From Melampsora larici-populina 98AG31 (Eukaryota; Basidiomycota; Pucciniomycetes; Pucciniales; Melampsoraceae): a stretch of 64,000 nucleotides of DNA. Positions 24,040 through 35,731 of this stretch are shown in pieces. The notes beneath the pieces were generated by a model. That model was not told where the DNA came from. It was given only the letters and a program-made list of their open reading frames with translations, and did not search any database. A program made the position numbers and the translations under genes. Location of the stretch: assembly GCF_000204055.1 (NCBI RefSeq), contig NW_006768838.1, forward strand, positions 177,373 through 241,372. The letters run 5' to 3'. How positions within the stretch are numbered: position 1 is the stretch's first letter; the number at the start of each line of letters is the position of its first letter.

Positions 24040-25361
24040 ACAAACCCTTCCAAAAATCAAAGGTTTACTACACCTCTCCTTCAATTCTGCTCTTGATCCA
24101 CATTCATGCTCCAACCTCCTCATTCTGAATCTCAACATGAGCATTGGGAAACCTCTTTGCTTGCATACCTATCACATCTTGGGCTCACCAGTTTTATCAA
24201 GTCTCCCTGTTTCCACATCTTTTGTTTTCAAATCTTTTTTTCAAATCACTTTTTTCCAGATCAATTGTTTTCCAATCTTTTTTGTTTTTTCAATCAATTG
24301 TTCTCAAATTGGTCATTCTTCAAATGGTAATTTCTTGCATTGATTGTTATGAAAAGAATACTTTTCAAACCATTTGTTCTCAAGTCAAGGTGTCAACCCA
24401 TTTTGAGCAACAACTAAAAGTCAAAAATTGAATGTTCAGGACTTGCAGTTTCTTTCACAAAACAAATAATAGCGAGAAAAGTCATAGTACATGCTGAAAC
24501 AATAGTAGATTTCCATGTTTCTGTACCTAATTTACTGCCATGAAATCTGTACTCTAAAATTTACTGAAAATATACTGTAACAATAGTTGATGCTCTTATT
24601 GCAGCAATCATTTTACTGTGGTATTCACACAATCACTGTAAAATAATCACAGAATAAATTTGGGTGTTTGGTAGCCCAAATTCAGAGATTATCATACCAA
24701 AGTATTTGGTTAATAATCTCAAAGTATGGTGGTATTTGTGTGATCCCCTTTTTGGCAATCATTCCACCTACAATCCAATTACTTCTGTACATAAGAAGGG
24801 GACTTGTCAAAATTTGACTTTTCCTTTCATCACCTTCTCAACACCACCCTTTCCTACCCTTTCTCTTTTGACTTCAACACTTCCCATTTCTTCTTTTGCC
24901 TACTTCAACTCTTTTTTTTTTCTTCTTTGAAAATCCTTGCCTTCAATTCCCACTTAACTCATTACTTTTTACAATACACCCTCTCATTTCTTTGCACATC
25001 TTCCTCTGTTTCTTCAGTATTCTTTGTTGTCTTTTTCAACACAACATCAACAATATACCAAAAACACAGTGTCATTTTACTAGTCACTGGCACTGGAAGG
25101 CCAGACATTCAGCTCAATTCAATCTCAAGTCAATGTCATTTCAATATCAGTTTGACCTCCAATTCTTTTTGGGTGGGGGATATGCATGAGCTGCATAATA
25201 ACTCAAACCTTCCAGACATTCTGACACCTTCATGTGTGGACATGCAACCAAAATTTATTTTAGTTCATTCTGGAAGGTTGTTTGTCTGTTACTCTACACC
25301 AACCATTGAGATTGGATTCATATTGAACTGACATTGATTTGAGATTGGATTGAGATGGTCA
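24040..25361 (+). other. T/C-rich low-complexity region, no confident gene
   Basis: Long pyrimidine-rich stretches give overlapping Phe/Ser/Leu-rich frames in all three plus-strand frames (24106-24431 and 24664-25331). Their composition, rather than selection, explains them. A GGGTGTTTGGTAGCCC segment at ~24661 resembles a MITE terminus, but no partner end was found. Confidence 0.4.
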
Positions 25362-25397
25362 TACTCACTGGCAGGCTCACTGGCCTGCCAGTGAGTA
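25362..25397. repeat. Perfect 14-bp inverted repeat
   Basis: TACTCACTGGCAGG and CCTGCCAGTGAGTA flank the 8-bp spacer CTCACTGG. It could be a hairpin or an excision/terminal remnant. It has no poly-T tail and is not a recognisable terminator. Confidence 0.6.
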
Positions 25398-26330
25398 GTA
25401 AAATGTCACTGTGAAAGCTAAACCTCCAAAGCTGATAACATTTCAGAACAACCAAATTTTACTCAAGAAAATACTCAAACCTTTCTTAATAGTTTGATAC
25501 TTCAAAAACTTGCTGGGAAGAAGTGTCAGCTGAAGATCACAAAGCTATGTCAGATTGGTGAGATCTTCAGTCCGAAAGATACTTACAAAATGTATTTCTT
25601 CAAGTTCCAGATAGTAATCTAAACTAGAGAGGAATTAATTTTCAATTCTTTGAAAGTAAGGCTGTTAAAAGAACTATAGTCATTAATTATAGTTGTCTAT
25701 GGTACAGGATAGAATACCGTTGCCAGTTTATCAATAAGTACAATTACTTGTTGATCTGCAGAGGCGAATATGTTTGAACTAACATATAATTTCCTTGGTT
25801 GCCGCTTGAGCGTTGGTTTGATAAAACAGGTTTTTATCAAAAGAAGAGAAAAGCAATGAAAAAGGAACTTTAGTCAAATAAGTCTAAACTTAAACGATCT
25901 CTAACGTCCTTGATGAGAAAAGTAAAAGAGAAAGGTGGATTTGCACAACAACTATCGAGTTAACACTATAGTAGGATCTAAAGTCAGATTTTCTAAGTAT
26001 AACTAGGGAGATTGTTGATTTGAATCAGAGGAAAATAGTTTTATCTTTTAATTGTGAAAAGGTAAAGGTAATTTTTGGATTTTTATTTTTTGTGATAGTA
26101 AAAGGGATGGGGATCTTTTTCTTTGTGTAAGTACATTAGTCTATAAATACTAATTCTGTTAGTTGTTTTGGGTTTTTTTTGTCTAGACGAGGTTTTTTGA
26201 GAATGACCTCATTCTAGTTTGAACTGATCCCTGGTTTTGCCACAGGGTCAGTGTGTATCTTATCTTTCACCAGGCCAGTTCGTAGTTTTGATACGTTTCC
26301 TGAACTGGTTGTGAAGGGTTTTTCATTTTA
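25398..26330. other. AT-rich intergenic DNA
   Basis: No reading frame of note and no clear repeat. It probably consists of decayed transposon sequence. Confidence 0.35.
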
Positions 26331-27208
26331 GGCCGTTGCTATTTGCAGCCCACATGAAATCCATGTAGGCGCTGTCCAAATTATGCCTACACGGTTGTTT
26401 TCTGCCAAAAAGCGCCTACATTTATGATGTAGGTGCTCTTTCCTTTTTCAAATGACACCTACAGGCTGAAAAACCAATGTAGGCGTCATTTGTGTACGCC
26501 TACATTCTAAAAATAAAATGTAGGCGCTTTTTTTGAGCGCCTACATTGTTTTTTCCATGTAGGCGCTTAAGTTAGTTATAAGGGTCTTATACACGTGTGA
26601 ATACACATCTATAAGGGTGCTGGTATTGATATATAAGGGTGTTGGTATTAAATTATAAGGGTGTTGGTATTAATAATTAAAAGGGTGGTGAGATTAAATA
26701 TAAGGGTGTTGGTATTAAATGATAAGGGTATTAAATGTAAGAGTGCGCATTTGATTATAAAATTATAAGGGTCTTATAATTAATTATAAGGGTGTTGGTG
26801 CTAAAATATGTAGGCGCACGAAAATTACGCCTACAGTCAAAAAAAAAAGATGTAGGCGCATTTTTGTGACGCCTACAAAATGTAGGCGCTTCAAATTTAC
26901 GCCTGCATTTTATTTTTAGAATGTAGGCGCATTTTTGTGACGCCTACAAAATGTAGGCGCTTCAAATTTACGCCTGCATTTTATTTTTAGAATGTAGGCG
27001 CATTTTTGTGACGCCTACAAAATGTAGGCGCTTCAAATTTACGCCTGCATTTTATTTTTAGAATGTAGGCGTACACAAATGACGCCTACATTGGTTTTTC
27101 AGCCTGTAGACGTCATTTGAAAAAGGAAAAAGCGCCTACATCATAAATGTAGGCGCTGTTTTGGCAGCGCCTACATGGATTTTGTGTGGGCTGCAAATAG
27201 CAAGGGCC
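26331..27208. mobile_element. Fold-back element rich in TGTAGGCGC motifs (878 bp)
   Basis: The two ends are long inverted copies (about 150-190 bp each), from GGCCGTTGCTATTTGCAGCC on the left to its near-complement GGGCTGCAAATAGCAAGGGC on the right. The motif TGTAGGCGC and its complement GCGCCTACA recur through both arms. The centre (26577-26805) is a degenerate tandem array of ATAAGGGTGTTGGTATTAA-like units. A 71-bp direct repeat sits inside the right part. Outside the ends, TTCATTTTA and TTATTTTA may be a diverged target duplication. There is no protein-coding capacity. Confidence 0.75.
26851..27063. repeat. 71-bp tandem repeat, three copies
   Basis: TGTAGGCGCATTTTTGTGAC begins at 26851, 26922 and 26993, exactly 71 bp apart, and the motif starts a diverged fourth unit at 27064. 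Each unit contains a short inverted pair (TGTAGGCGC / GCGCCTAC-like), so each can form its own hairpin. The units are nearly identical, implying recent expansion. Confidence 0.9.
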
Positions 27209-27436
27209 TTATTTTAACATATCTTTTCAGATATTTTGTATTTTTCATTACACTCTTGAAACTGAGTGAAAGTGTTGTAATGTAGATTCAAATGTGTTTT
27301 TTATTTTAATGCCTTTTTTGGAAACTCTCCCGGTTGACAAGAAGGCTGAATCTGGATTCAAGAGTGAAGCCTGGAGCACAGTGACCACTGGATACAACAG
27401 TGTGAAATCCAGCTCAAAGTTTGCTGTACATTTCTG

Positions 27437-27759
27437 GAGAATGCTCAGTTCCATCTTGGATGAGCATTCTTTGAGCTCAGTTTCTCAGATGAGTACTCAG
27501 AATCACTGAGGATCAGCTGAGGGGCTGAGATGCACTGAACAGATGGGCCAGCCCTCTTACAGGTGCTTTGCTAAAGAATGAAGCCTGAGGAAGACCTGGT
27601 TCATCTGCTCAGTTCCTGTTGATCATGTGATCAGCTGACAAGCAGGAAGAAAAGGGGAGGAAAAGGGGAAGAATTTGGAAGTAAAATTGAACAAATGTTG
27701 AAACAAACAAGAAAATTTCAATGCTCACCCCAATGTGTGCATCTATTTTTGCCCCTGTG
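27437..27759. mobile_element. Right-hand fragment of the 29592-30698 element family
   Basis: This stretch aligns with parts of the element at 29592-30698: CCATCTTGGATGAGCA at the start, then TCTGCTCAGTTCCTG, ATCAGCTGACAA and the terminus TTTTTGCCCCTGTG. The matching left terminus is absent, so it is a truncated copy. Confidence 0.6.
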
Positions 27760-27854
27760 AATTTGACTATTTACATCATATCTTGTCAATGATAGAAATT
27801 TGTGTCACTGCAATGCACCATTTAATCATGTTGTGATGCTTGGTTCAAACAGTG

Positions 27855-28650
27855 TCCGCCCTGGGTACATATTTATGTACCCAAAGACTAACTTGTAATA
27901 TATAACCAATTTCAGAAACATAATTACATGAACCAAAGTTTAGAAAACATATGTAACATGTACTAAACCATATATATCTTAATTACATATACACATACAG
28001 TTAAAATAATATGTGGTATGTAATAAAATATCATTCACACCTCATAACTCAACGTCAAGAGTTAAAAAGCTTATATTACATATTACACATAACATGTATA
28101 TGTAATTAAGTATTATCAGTAATAATCCCAAATAATAATGATAATCAAACCCAAAACCAAAGTAGGGATGTAAACAAATCTCACCACTGTTAGGTTTGGA
28201 GAGGAGAGTATATAAGCCCCTCCTCTCTTAGCCTCGAGAGATTTCCCCCCAAGCTTTTATTACACACTACTTTTAAAAACAATTAAAGTTCTACTGAATT
28301 AAATATCAAGAGTCTTATAAATATAAGACTAGTGATATCTTCACTACTTTAATCTGTTCCCTGATTAAAAGTAAGTAATACTCTTCACCTTTCTCATCCC
28401 TAAGTACAACCTCCATAGGTTGGTGACCATGTAACAACCCAAGGTTGGTGACCATATAACAACCCAGGTTGGTGACCATAGAATAACCCAAGGCTGGTGA
28501 CCATAAGAACAACCCAGGTTTGGGGAGCGTAGGCGTATCAGTCTGCACGGGAGACAAGAGATTACAAGAGACTACCAAGAGACTATGTACCAACTGAGTA
28601 CCGAGACAACACAACCCGGTATCCACCAGGAGAACAATTGGATCCAAATT
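27855..28650. repeat. LTR-like retroelement remnant
   Basis: A segment starting TGTTAGGTTTGGAGAGG at ~28191 carries a TATATAAGC box and then A/T-rich sequence with AATTAAAG, the layout of an LTR promoter and polyadenylation region. A short palindrome (GGGTACATATTTATGTACCC, 27863-27882) lies upstream. No second LTR, primer site or pol coding sequence is found, so this could be a solo LTR or a fragment. Borders are uncertain. Confidence 0.35.
28417..28530. repeat. ~25-bp tandem repeat, four to five units
   Basis: GGTTGGTGACCATATAACAA-type units begin at 28418, 28443, 28467, 28492 and (partial) 28517. A related single unit (GGTTTGTGACCATAGAACAA) lies at 29475, next to an inverted copy of the GTATCAGTCT..ACGGGAGACA segment found at 28535-28556. 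The two places may be parts of one rearranged element. Confidence 0.7.
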
Positions 28651-29591
28651 GCAACTTGATCAATCTACACATATAGATCATGATCATTCATCATCAACCT
28701 CAACTTCACGCTTTTCAATTTTACTATCAACTTCAAGCCATCAAAACGACGTATCATGAGTCAAGCAGATACTACACTTTCTATCTCGACTATCAATCAT
28801 TAGATCAATACTATACTTTTCAATTTGACTATCAATCATTTAGACACATCTAACATTCCTTTTAGGCAATCAAAACAACATCAAAAGGATTTGAATCAGA
28901 TACTAAACCCAAATTGAATTCTATCAATAAGACCAAAGGGAATCTCTCGACATTCACAATTGATGATTTGTACTATGACACAGTCTTGTTTTAGTGTCTT
29001 TCTTCTTACTTCTCCTACGGTGATTCTCTTTCAATTTTTTTTAATCGGTCTTGTCCTTTTCTTTTTGTTCACCGTACATACAGATCAGATATTTTTATTC
29101 ATTACCAAAAACAAAAAGACAAGTCTCTTTGATCTACTTCACAAAAGGTTTTTGTGAGAAACACAATCAATCACCTCTAGTAGTCAAAAAATCCAGCCGT
29201 TTGTGATAAAGTTGAATCAGACAAAACTTGATAAATTAAAGTTCAATGTGGAGATTTTCCCATATCCCTGGAATTGATTTCAATCACATTTCTTGCAAGT
29301 CATGATGGTGAAAAGAATGAAGCTGAAGGAAGTGAGTGAGCACAAGAAGTACGAGACCGACAAATGCCTGCAAAATTCAAATTCTTGGATTGAATAAAAC
29401 AGGCTGTACAGCCCAAGCTGTACAAGGCCTGTCCCTGTTGTCTCCCGTAAAGACTGATACGGCTACTCTCCTCAGGTTTGTGACCATAGAACAACTAGTC
29501 TAGTGAACTTGAAATCAGTCTTGAATCTGTCAACTTGAAGATTAAAGGAAGGACTAGGATCCATCCTTCACCTTTTATAATTGTATCTCAT
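28651..29591. other. Intergenic, decayed repeats
   Basis: No gene supported. It contains the inverted segment described under the 25-bp tandem repeat and several short frames without family resemblance. Confidence 0.35.
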
Positions 29592-30698
29592 CACAGGGGC
29601 CAAAATAGATACTCACATACATGTGAGCGTTGTAGACTTTTTGGAATTCTCCAAAAAAGATTCATTTTCTTTCAGATTGATTCAATTCACAATCTTGTTT
29701 GTGTTCAGGTGATCATCCTGTGGTTCTCATATTTTACTTGACATTTATTGAGAAGGCTCATTTCCATCTTGGATGAGCAATAACTGATTCCCAATGAGTA
29801 CTCAGGATCAGCTCATGAGTCACTGAATACTCAGTAATTTGTTCAAAATGAAGATGAGCACATGAACTATACCTTCCTGAGGCTTCATTTTTCAGTGAAG
29901 AAGCCTGCCCAGGGGCGTCCCATTTGAGCTGCTCAGCAAATACTCAGTAGCATCCCCTGACTGGATCACTGATGGGCCGGACTTTCCTCAGACTTCCTTG
30001 CTAAGGAATGAAGCCTGATAAAAGTGTCATCCCATCTGCTCATTGCTCAGCTAAACCTCAGTGATATCCCTGGATAAAGTTTTTCACACTGAGGGGCTGA
30101 GATCAACTGAGCAGCCCCTCAGCCAATACTCAGTGACATCCTTTAGATCCTTCTGATCCGTCCAGGAATGCCCCTGAGGACTAGCTGAGCAGCTGAGCAG
30201 AACTGAGCAGCCCCTCATCCAATGAGCAGTGAAATCCTCCGGATCCTCCTGATCTCAGGGATGCCCCCGAGGAATAACTGAGCAGCTCATTTGAACGAGC
30301 AGACAGGCCTCAGGCTTCATTCCGGAGCCATCAAGCTTGAGGCAAGCTTGGCGTTCTGTGATCCGTCTGGGGGATACTTCAGAGACTTAGCTAAGGGAAT
30401 ACTCAGTTCAGCTCAGCCCCTAAGCTATACATTGGTGGCATCCCTTGGAACTTACTGAACCAGGGAATGCCGCTCAAGATCAGCTGAGCAGATGGATCAG
30501 CCCATCCTCAGACTTCTTTGCTCAGGAATAAATGCTGAGGAAGGCTTAGTTTGTCTGCTCAGTTCCTGATGATCACGTAATCAGCTGACAAACAGAAAGA
30601 AAAGGGAAACAAATTGGAAACAAATGGGAAACAATTGGGAACAAAACAGGAACATTTCAACACTCACATAGTTGTGAGCATCAATTTTTGCCCCTGTG
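29592..30698. mobile_element. TIR element with CACAGGGGC termini (1.1 kb)
   Basis: The left end CACAGGGGCCAAAATAGATA and right end (complement CACAGGGGCAAAAATTGATG) form imperfect inverted repeats of about 42 bp that also share a CTCACA..TGTGAG hairpin. CAT lies directly outside both ends (29589-29591 and 30699-30701), a possible 3-bp target duplication. The interior is full of CTGAGCAG/CTCAGC/GATCAGCTGA repeats in both orientations and encodes nothing. A 3-bp duplication would fit CACTA- or PIF-type elements, but the family is not certain. Confidence 0.65.
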
Positions 30699-30995
30699 CA
30701 TCATTATCCTTTCCCCCTCTCTCTGTTTCTTTTCTTAACTCTTTTTAAACACTTTTACATTTGCAATATAATCCTATTTACATAAATCATAAGATCCTAC
30801 TTGCCCCATTAGTGAGCATTGAGTACTCAAGAGAGCACCCAACCCTCACAAAGTAGGTCACCCAATGATTGCAATTTCCTTCAATATACCTTGCAATTCG
30901 TCACAAATTGGAATCACTGCCAATTCTCAACAGGATGTGCTACCCCGACTTGCTGCACAAAAAATGGACACCATAGTGCAAAATGAAGCAAGAAG

Positions 30996-32372
30996 CAACA
31001 CCAATACAGCAGCGCTAGCGTAGGGTTAACATGACTCTTCACACATATCTATCTGATAGGTCTGCGGGGATTCTGCAGTTACGCTCTTGTATTGTTGTAA
31101 CAGATTCTTTCCAGAAAAGTTACATTAGCACCAAGGTTTACAGTTTTTTTTTCTTAAGCTACACATCAGCCCCACATATTGTTACCATAGCCCTGTTGTG
31201 GGTAAGGGAAAGCAGGGGCTTGATTGTACCAATTCAGCATCTGTACCACACTCCATCAACCACCACCACCCAATCAAGACAGATCAGTATCAAGCAATAG
31301 ACGCGAGGGGGGGCACAGCCCTTCTTGGAAATATGTAGTTCAATGGCGAGTCCAAAATATAATTACACAGTGCACTTCAAATCTTACTATTCTGATTCCT
31401 ATCGATCAATTCATCACTCAATTAACTGTTGACATTTATATCCTTTCCTTGTAACTTCTATTCAGCTAACCCTCTCTCTCTCTCTCATTAACATTCATCG
31501 AGCGACTGAGTCAAAAGTACAGTTGTGAGACAATAGACTTCCAAATTGGTTCATGAACTTTTGAGACTTTTCAATAGTATCCTCTATGATCAACTCAATC
31601 TCAGTAGCAGTGTGATTCCATCAGGAATCTTCATTGTATTGGTAGGTCTTGCAAATGAAAATGTAAATTTATATTGATGGTTTGAATAATGCCGGCATTG
31701 AGGTAGTACTGAACAGGTGGTTTGAAGTAAATGAGAGAGAATGCTAGTAGAGACAATCAAAGATTGACACCTATTACAATTGGAAGTGACCTTGATTCAC
31801 AATTCATCAAAGTGTGTTGCATCACTTCAAATTCTCAAATCTCCAAAGCAATTGATCAAGCCTACTTATCACAACACACCCTAAATCACTTTCTTCTCCT
31901 GAACAATTTCATCTCAATCATTATGCATGTTGAGGATGGACTCCTAGGGGAGACAAAGTTGTCACAAACAATGCTGAATTCATCATAGTTAAGGATTTCT
32001 TATATTTTTTCTAATCTTATGTTTCTTTTGTCTTTCTTTGTTATTTTTCATTTCATACTTTTTCAGTTTCTTCTTTTGTATTTTCTCTTTCTATACATAT
32101 TTTTTATCTTTTCTCTCAGAATGTATATTTTTCAACTTTGGGAACATAACTTTGTAAAAAGAGGTTTGATAGCGTGCAAAAGTATAGATAATGTAGCGCT
32201 AAGCGCCACAAACCAACCTTGAGATAGCGTGTCAGAACAATATCAGTTACGCTATCTTGGGTGTAACACTAACAGGCATGTTATCCATCGGGAAATTTTC
32301 CCAATAACTGCTACAGCTACGCAGCACACAACCGGCCAGTTTGCGCTGTTTTGCGCTGCTGTCTTGGTGTTG
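30996..32372. mobile_element. Non-autonomous TIR element with 7-bp target duplication
   Basis: Termini CAACACCAATACAGCAGCGC and, on the opposite strand at the right end, CAACACCAAGACAGCAGCGC are inverted copies. CAAGAAG flanks both (30989-30995 and 32373-32379). The right subterminal part contains repeated GCGCT/AGCGC and TAGCG motifs. The interior has a (CT)n run near 31472 and small frames without family resemblance (e.g. 31731-31988). The 1377-bp size and 7-8 bp duplication would suit hAT- or MULE-like parentage, but that is inference. Confidence 0.7.
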
Positions 32373-32759
32373 CAAGAAGATCTTTAGACAACTAGGAGTG
32401 AATTCCCAAAGAAACAATCTCATGGGGTTTTAAAAATGTGGACTAGACTGAAAAGTCAGACATTCAATATAAGATGAAGTTTGTACAAATGGAGTGAGTT
32501 ACAAAGTATATTCAATCTTATCAGGACATGTGAAAGAAAGTCTGAGATTTTGAACAACTCGTATATGCCTTTCCTCTGATACATGTGTTTAATTTTGTTT
32601 GGATGTCTTCAGTCTACTATTGACAGCCACTTCTTCAAGGCTGATCACCTGCCAGAGCTCACTTATGGTTCTCGATATCTGCTTTCACTTCACGCCTGAT
32701 TATCCACAAAACAAATGTTAGTCAAGATATCTGCAAGGATAAATTGAAGAGGGGGTCTC

Positions 32760-33239
32760 TTACTTTGGACATTTAAATTGGTCTCTAAGGCAGCATAATG
32801 CAGCAGCAGCACAACCAGCAATCACCACCAAACCTCCTCCTATTATATATTTGAACACATGGTTGTCAGATGAATCATCACTTTGGCTTGATGATGGTAC
32901 AGTCGATTGGCTCGATGATGGTACAGTCAATGGATCCTCTGAGCCTGGTGGTGCGTAAGTCCAAGTCCAAGCCTGCAGGTTTCTATCATTATGGGTAGTA
33001 CCAGATAGAGTTCCATACTCCTGTTCTGCCTGTGCTTTCATTTGGGCTGCATATTCCAATTTCTGATTGATTCCTTGAGTGGTGAGTGGGTAGACCACAC
33101 CAGTTGATCCAGAATATTCTGGGCCAGCTAATTCAGTTTTCCTGGCGGAGCTGGCCATATCAAGTTGAGGGATCACATGACCAGAAGCAGTGTGATCCAT
33201 CAACATATTGATTGTAACAAAGATCTGTTGAAATCTCAT
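32760..33239 (-). CDS. Hypothetical protein with C-terminal transmembrane helix
   Basis: The family was not recognised. From the ATG at 33239 the frame gives 159 residues; an earlier in-frame ATG at 33281 would add 14, and an AG just before 33239 could be a splice acceptor. The body is polar with a near-perfect TVPSSSQS duplication and a Ser/Asp stretch. The C-terminus has a clear single membrane helix (YIIGGGLVVIAGCAAAALCC) and a short basic, Cys-containing tail, so the orientation is probably N-out. The first ~15 residues are only weakly hydrophobic, so a signal peptide is doubtful. Upstream exons may exist. It lies between mobile elements and could be an element passenger or a lineage-specific surface protein. 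Confidence 0.45.
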   Translation of the reverse strand: MRFQQIFVTINMLMDHTASGHVIPQLDMASSARKTELAGPEYSGSTGVVYPLTTQGINQKLEYAAQMKAQAEQEYGTLSGTTHNDRNLQAWTWTYAPPGSEDPLTVPSSSQSTVPSSSQSDDSSDNHVFKYIIGGGLVVIAGCAAAALCCLRDQFKCPK

Positions 33240-33281
33240 CTTGGGTGGGCTGTTAAATATATAGAAGAAATCAGCACTCAA

Positions 33282-34821
33282 TATTGATTATGTCTAATGC
33301 CTTTAACCAATATAATAGATTAGGTATCAAAAAAGGGAAAGTACCAAAGTTCTCTTGAGATACAAAGATATAGGTGGATTGATAGGGAACAATCATCTTT
33401 GTGTACTAGCAGAAAGATATAGGGTGTATGAAGGTTTTAGGACATGCCTCAGGGAGAGAATATTAGGGATATAAGGGAATTCAATATCTCATGACTGCTT
33501 AAACAGTGAAAGAGCATTGATATATATATTGTAAGGATAGGAAGACAGCAGAATTTCAGGAAAACTCAAAAGTACTCACCAAAAACAATACTTGTAGCTG
33601 GAACTTGTATGAATTGAGCTCTAATTTCACTGGGATTATATAGCTGTAGTAAAAGAGATTATCAATGACTACTACAAAGCTGAGAAGGAAGGAAGCAATT
33701 TTGGCCTTGAGGATATGCTGCTGAGTGAGAAATTGGTAAACTCTTTATAGTTATGAAATATGACACAACAATCTCCCCACCAACACGCGGCGACCTGTTG
33801 AAACATTGTTTTCAAGGGAATAAGCCCAACAAAGAGAGCTTCCACCACACATACACGTGAATTGATCATATTTTATTACAAACTTTTACTCAATATGCTA
33901 TCACAAGATACACCCAACTTTTCATCACCTTTTGATTCGAGTTTGAGTGTTGATAAGCACATATCATTTGTGAAGAATGATATGTAAATATTTTTCTGGC
34001 ACCTTTCATCAATGTCAAAACATTTCAACATCATATGTAACTCTATATATAACTCAAATTTCAAAATTCTGAAGATGTGTTACAATCTCTTATCCAATGT
34101 GACATTTGAATCAGCCCCACACGTGCCAGATCACAATCTAGGGGGCAACGGTGTTGGAAGCTGAAAGGGACAGAAGCAAGAGAATTCAGGTCTTGATCCT
34201 GAGTGAGAAATTGGTCTAACTTGACACAAGTCCAAGGGCCTTGCTTTTTCCCTGTCCTGGATTTTGCAATGGTCTTTGTTAAGTTAGAGCATCTACAGCC
34301 ATGTGCCATAGGCTGTGGTGTATGAAAATTTGGGTTATCTTTGTCCACAACCAATACCGCCACAAAAGGCGAATGCAGAGTGGCTTGATCAGCCTGTGCT
34401 ACAGTCTTAGGAGTGAAGCAGGGCTGAAAGTGTTGAGATATAAGGTTATATCTGCTGGAGTTTGGTCAAAGATCATTACGATGAGCTGAAAACGGATGTT
34501 GAAGTGATGCTGTGCAGGAGTTGAACTGTAGGTGTGTGTTGTTTGTTGGATAGTTAAGCTAGGATTAAAAAGGAAAGTGGATGCATGTTAATGTGCTGGG
34601 TGATGTACTACGTGCTAGAGTAGTTGTTGAGCAAAGGGATGATTGTGTACACAGGGGTGTTTTTCTATATATACTTGTCTTTCAATTTCTCTTCGCGTGT
34701 TCTGATTCTTTTCACTGTTGAAAAGAATCAGTAAGTGATTTTCACTCTTGTTAGTTGTTTTATTCATCTTATTCACTAACAACTTTCTTATTCTATCTAT
34801 ATGTTCTTTCCTCTACTATCA
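33282..34821. other. Intergenic, no confident gene
   Basis: Scattered short frames on both strands (for example 34061-34363 minus) show no recognisable domain. A TATATATAC stretch near 34665 precedes the repeat-rich region. Confidence 0.35.
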
Positions 34822-35262
34822 GACTTCATTTATTGTCTTTTAATCCTCTTTCTGTGTGCTCTTCACGTCTTGTTCTGAGCTTGCAGGTAGATAGTCTTCT
34901 TTCTTTCAATTCTTTGTTTTGTGTTTCTCTGATTTCTTCTCTCTTGACTTTAGGTCAGTTTCTTTTTTAGATTTGTTGTTTACAAGCCAGAAGCTTAGTC
35001 TGATCAACATACCCTGTTGCCCTCAGGTGTGTAGACTGTCGAAAAGAATCAACTTCATTTATTGTCTGTTAATCCTATTTCTGCATGCTCTTCACGTCTT
35101 GCTCTGAGCTTTCAGGTCAGTTTCTTTTTAGAGTCGTTGTCGACAAGCCAGAAGCTTAGTCTGATCAATGTACCCTGTTGCTCTCAGGTCAGTTTCTTTT
35201 TAGAGTCATTGTCAACAAGCCAGAAGCTTAGTCTGATCAACATAACCTGTTGCCCTCAGGTA
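34822..35262. repeat. Nested tandem duplications
   Basis: A block containing TTCATTTATTGTCTTTTAAT and CTCTTCACGTCTTG occurs at ~34825 and again at ~35053. A ~73-bp unit (CAGGTCAGTTTCTTTTTAGA ... AAGCCAGAAGCTTAGTCTGA) occurs at ~34952, 35114 and 35187. The arrangement implies an initial ~225-bp duplication followed by a 73-bp one. Overlapping short frames in this stretch merely reflect the repeats. Confidence 0.75.
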
Positions 35263-35675
35263 TATCCTGTATCTTTTGACTAGCTTCTTAGGCATTGATC
35301 TATTCAGATCAAAACTGAACCTCTTCATGGCACACGTGTTTTATTACAGAAAGCTAAGCCTACACTTCCTTTTTGAGAATATATGTGTAGTGGAGCACAG
35401 TATATACCTAGTGGAGAGTCATCATATCTGGTTGCACCATAAGCTGTGAGACAAATTTGTAACAGATCTCATCCAAGATATTCTATATATCCATTTATAC
35501 CATCTTAGGGTCAATATGGTTGCAGAGTAGCAAGGAAATGGATGAGAGCAATTCAAAGAGTATCTACAGTAGCTGCATCAGATCTCACCAAAAGAGACAA
35601 AAATTTATGTATGGTCTTTCCCTTTGGATTTATCTTGATACAGCTGGTGTGGTGATCAGTATATCATCATCATTC

Positions 35676-35731
35676 AAGTTAAAGGTAAACCGTGTTTGCC
35701 GGCAAAACCTGATTAAACTCCCAATCCCTAC
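35676..35731. repeat. Left member of a long-range inverted repeat
   Basis: AAGTTAAAGGTAAACCGTGT, then TTGCCGGCAAAAC and AAACTCCCAATC match, in inverted orientation, 45684-45736. Roughly 45 of 55 positions agree by eye. The pair encloses 10 kb including the gypsy element. Confidence 0.65.

Noticed and set aside
24106..25331. Several Phe/Ser/Leu-rich frames
   Set aside because: All three plus-strand frames are open because of pyrimidine-rich low-complexity DNA; composition explains them.
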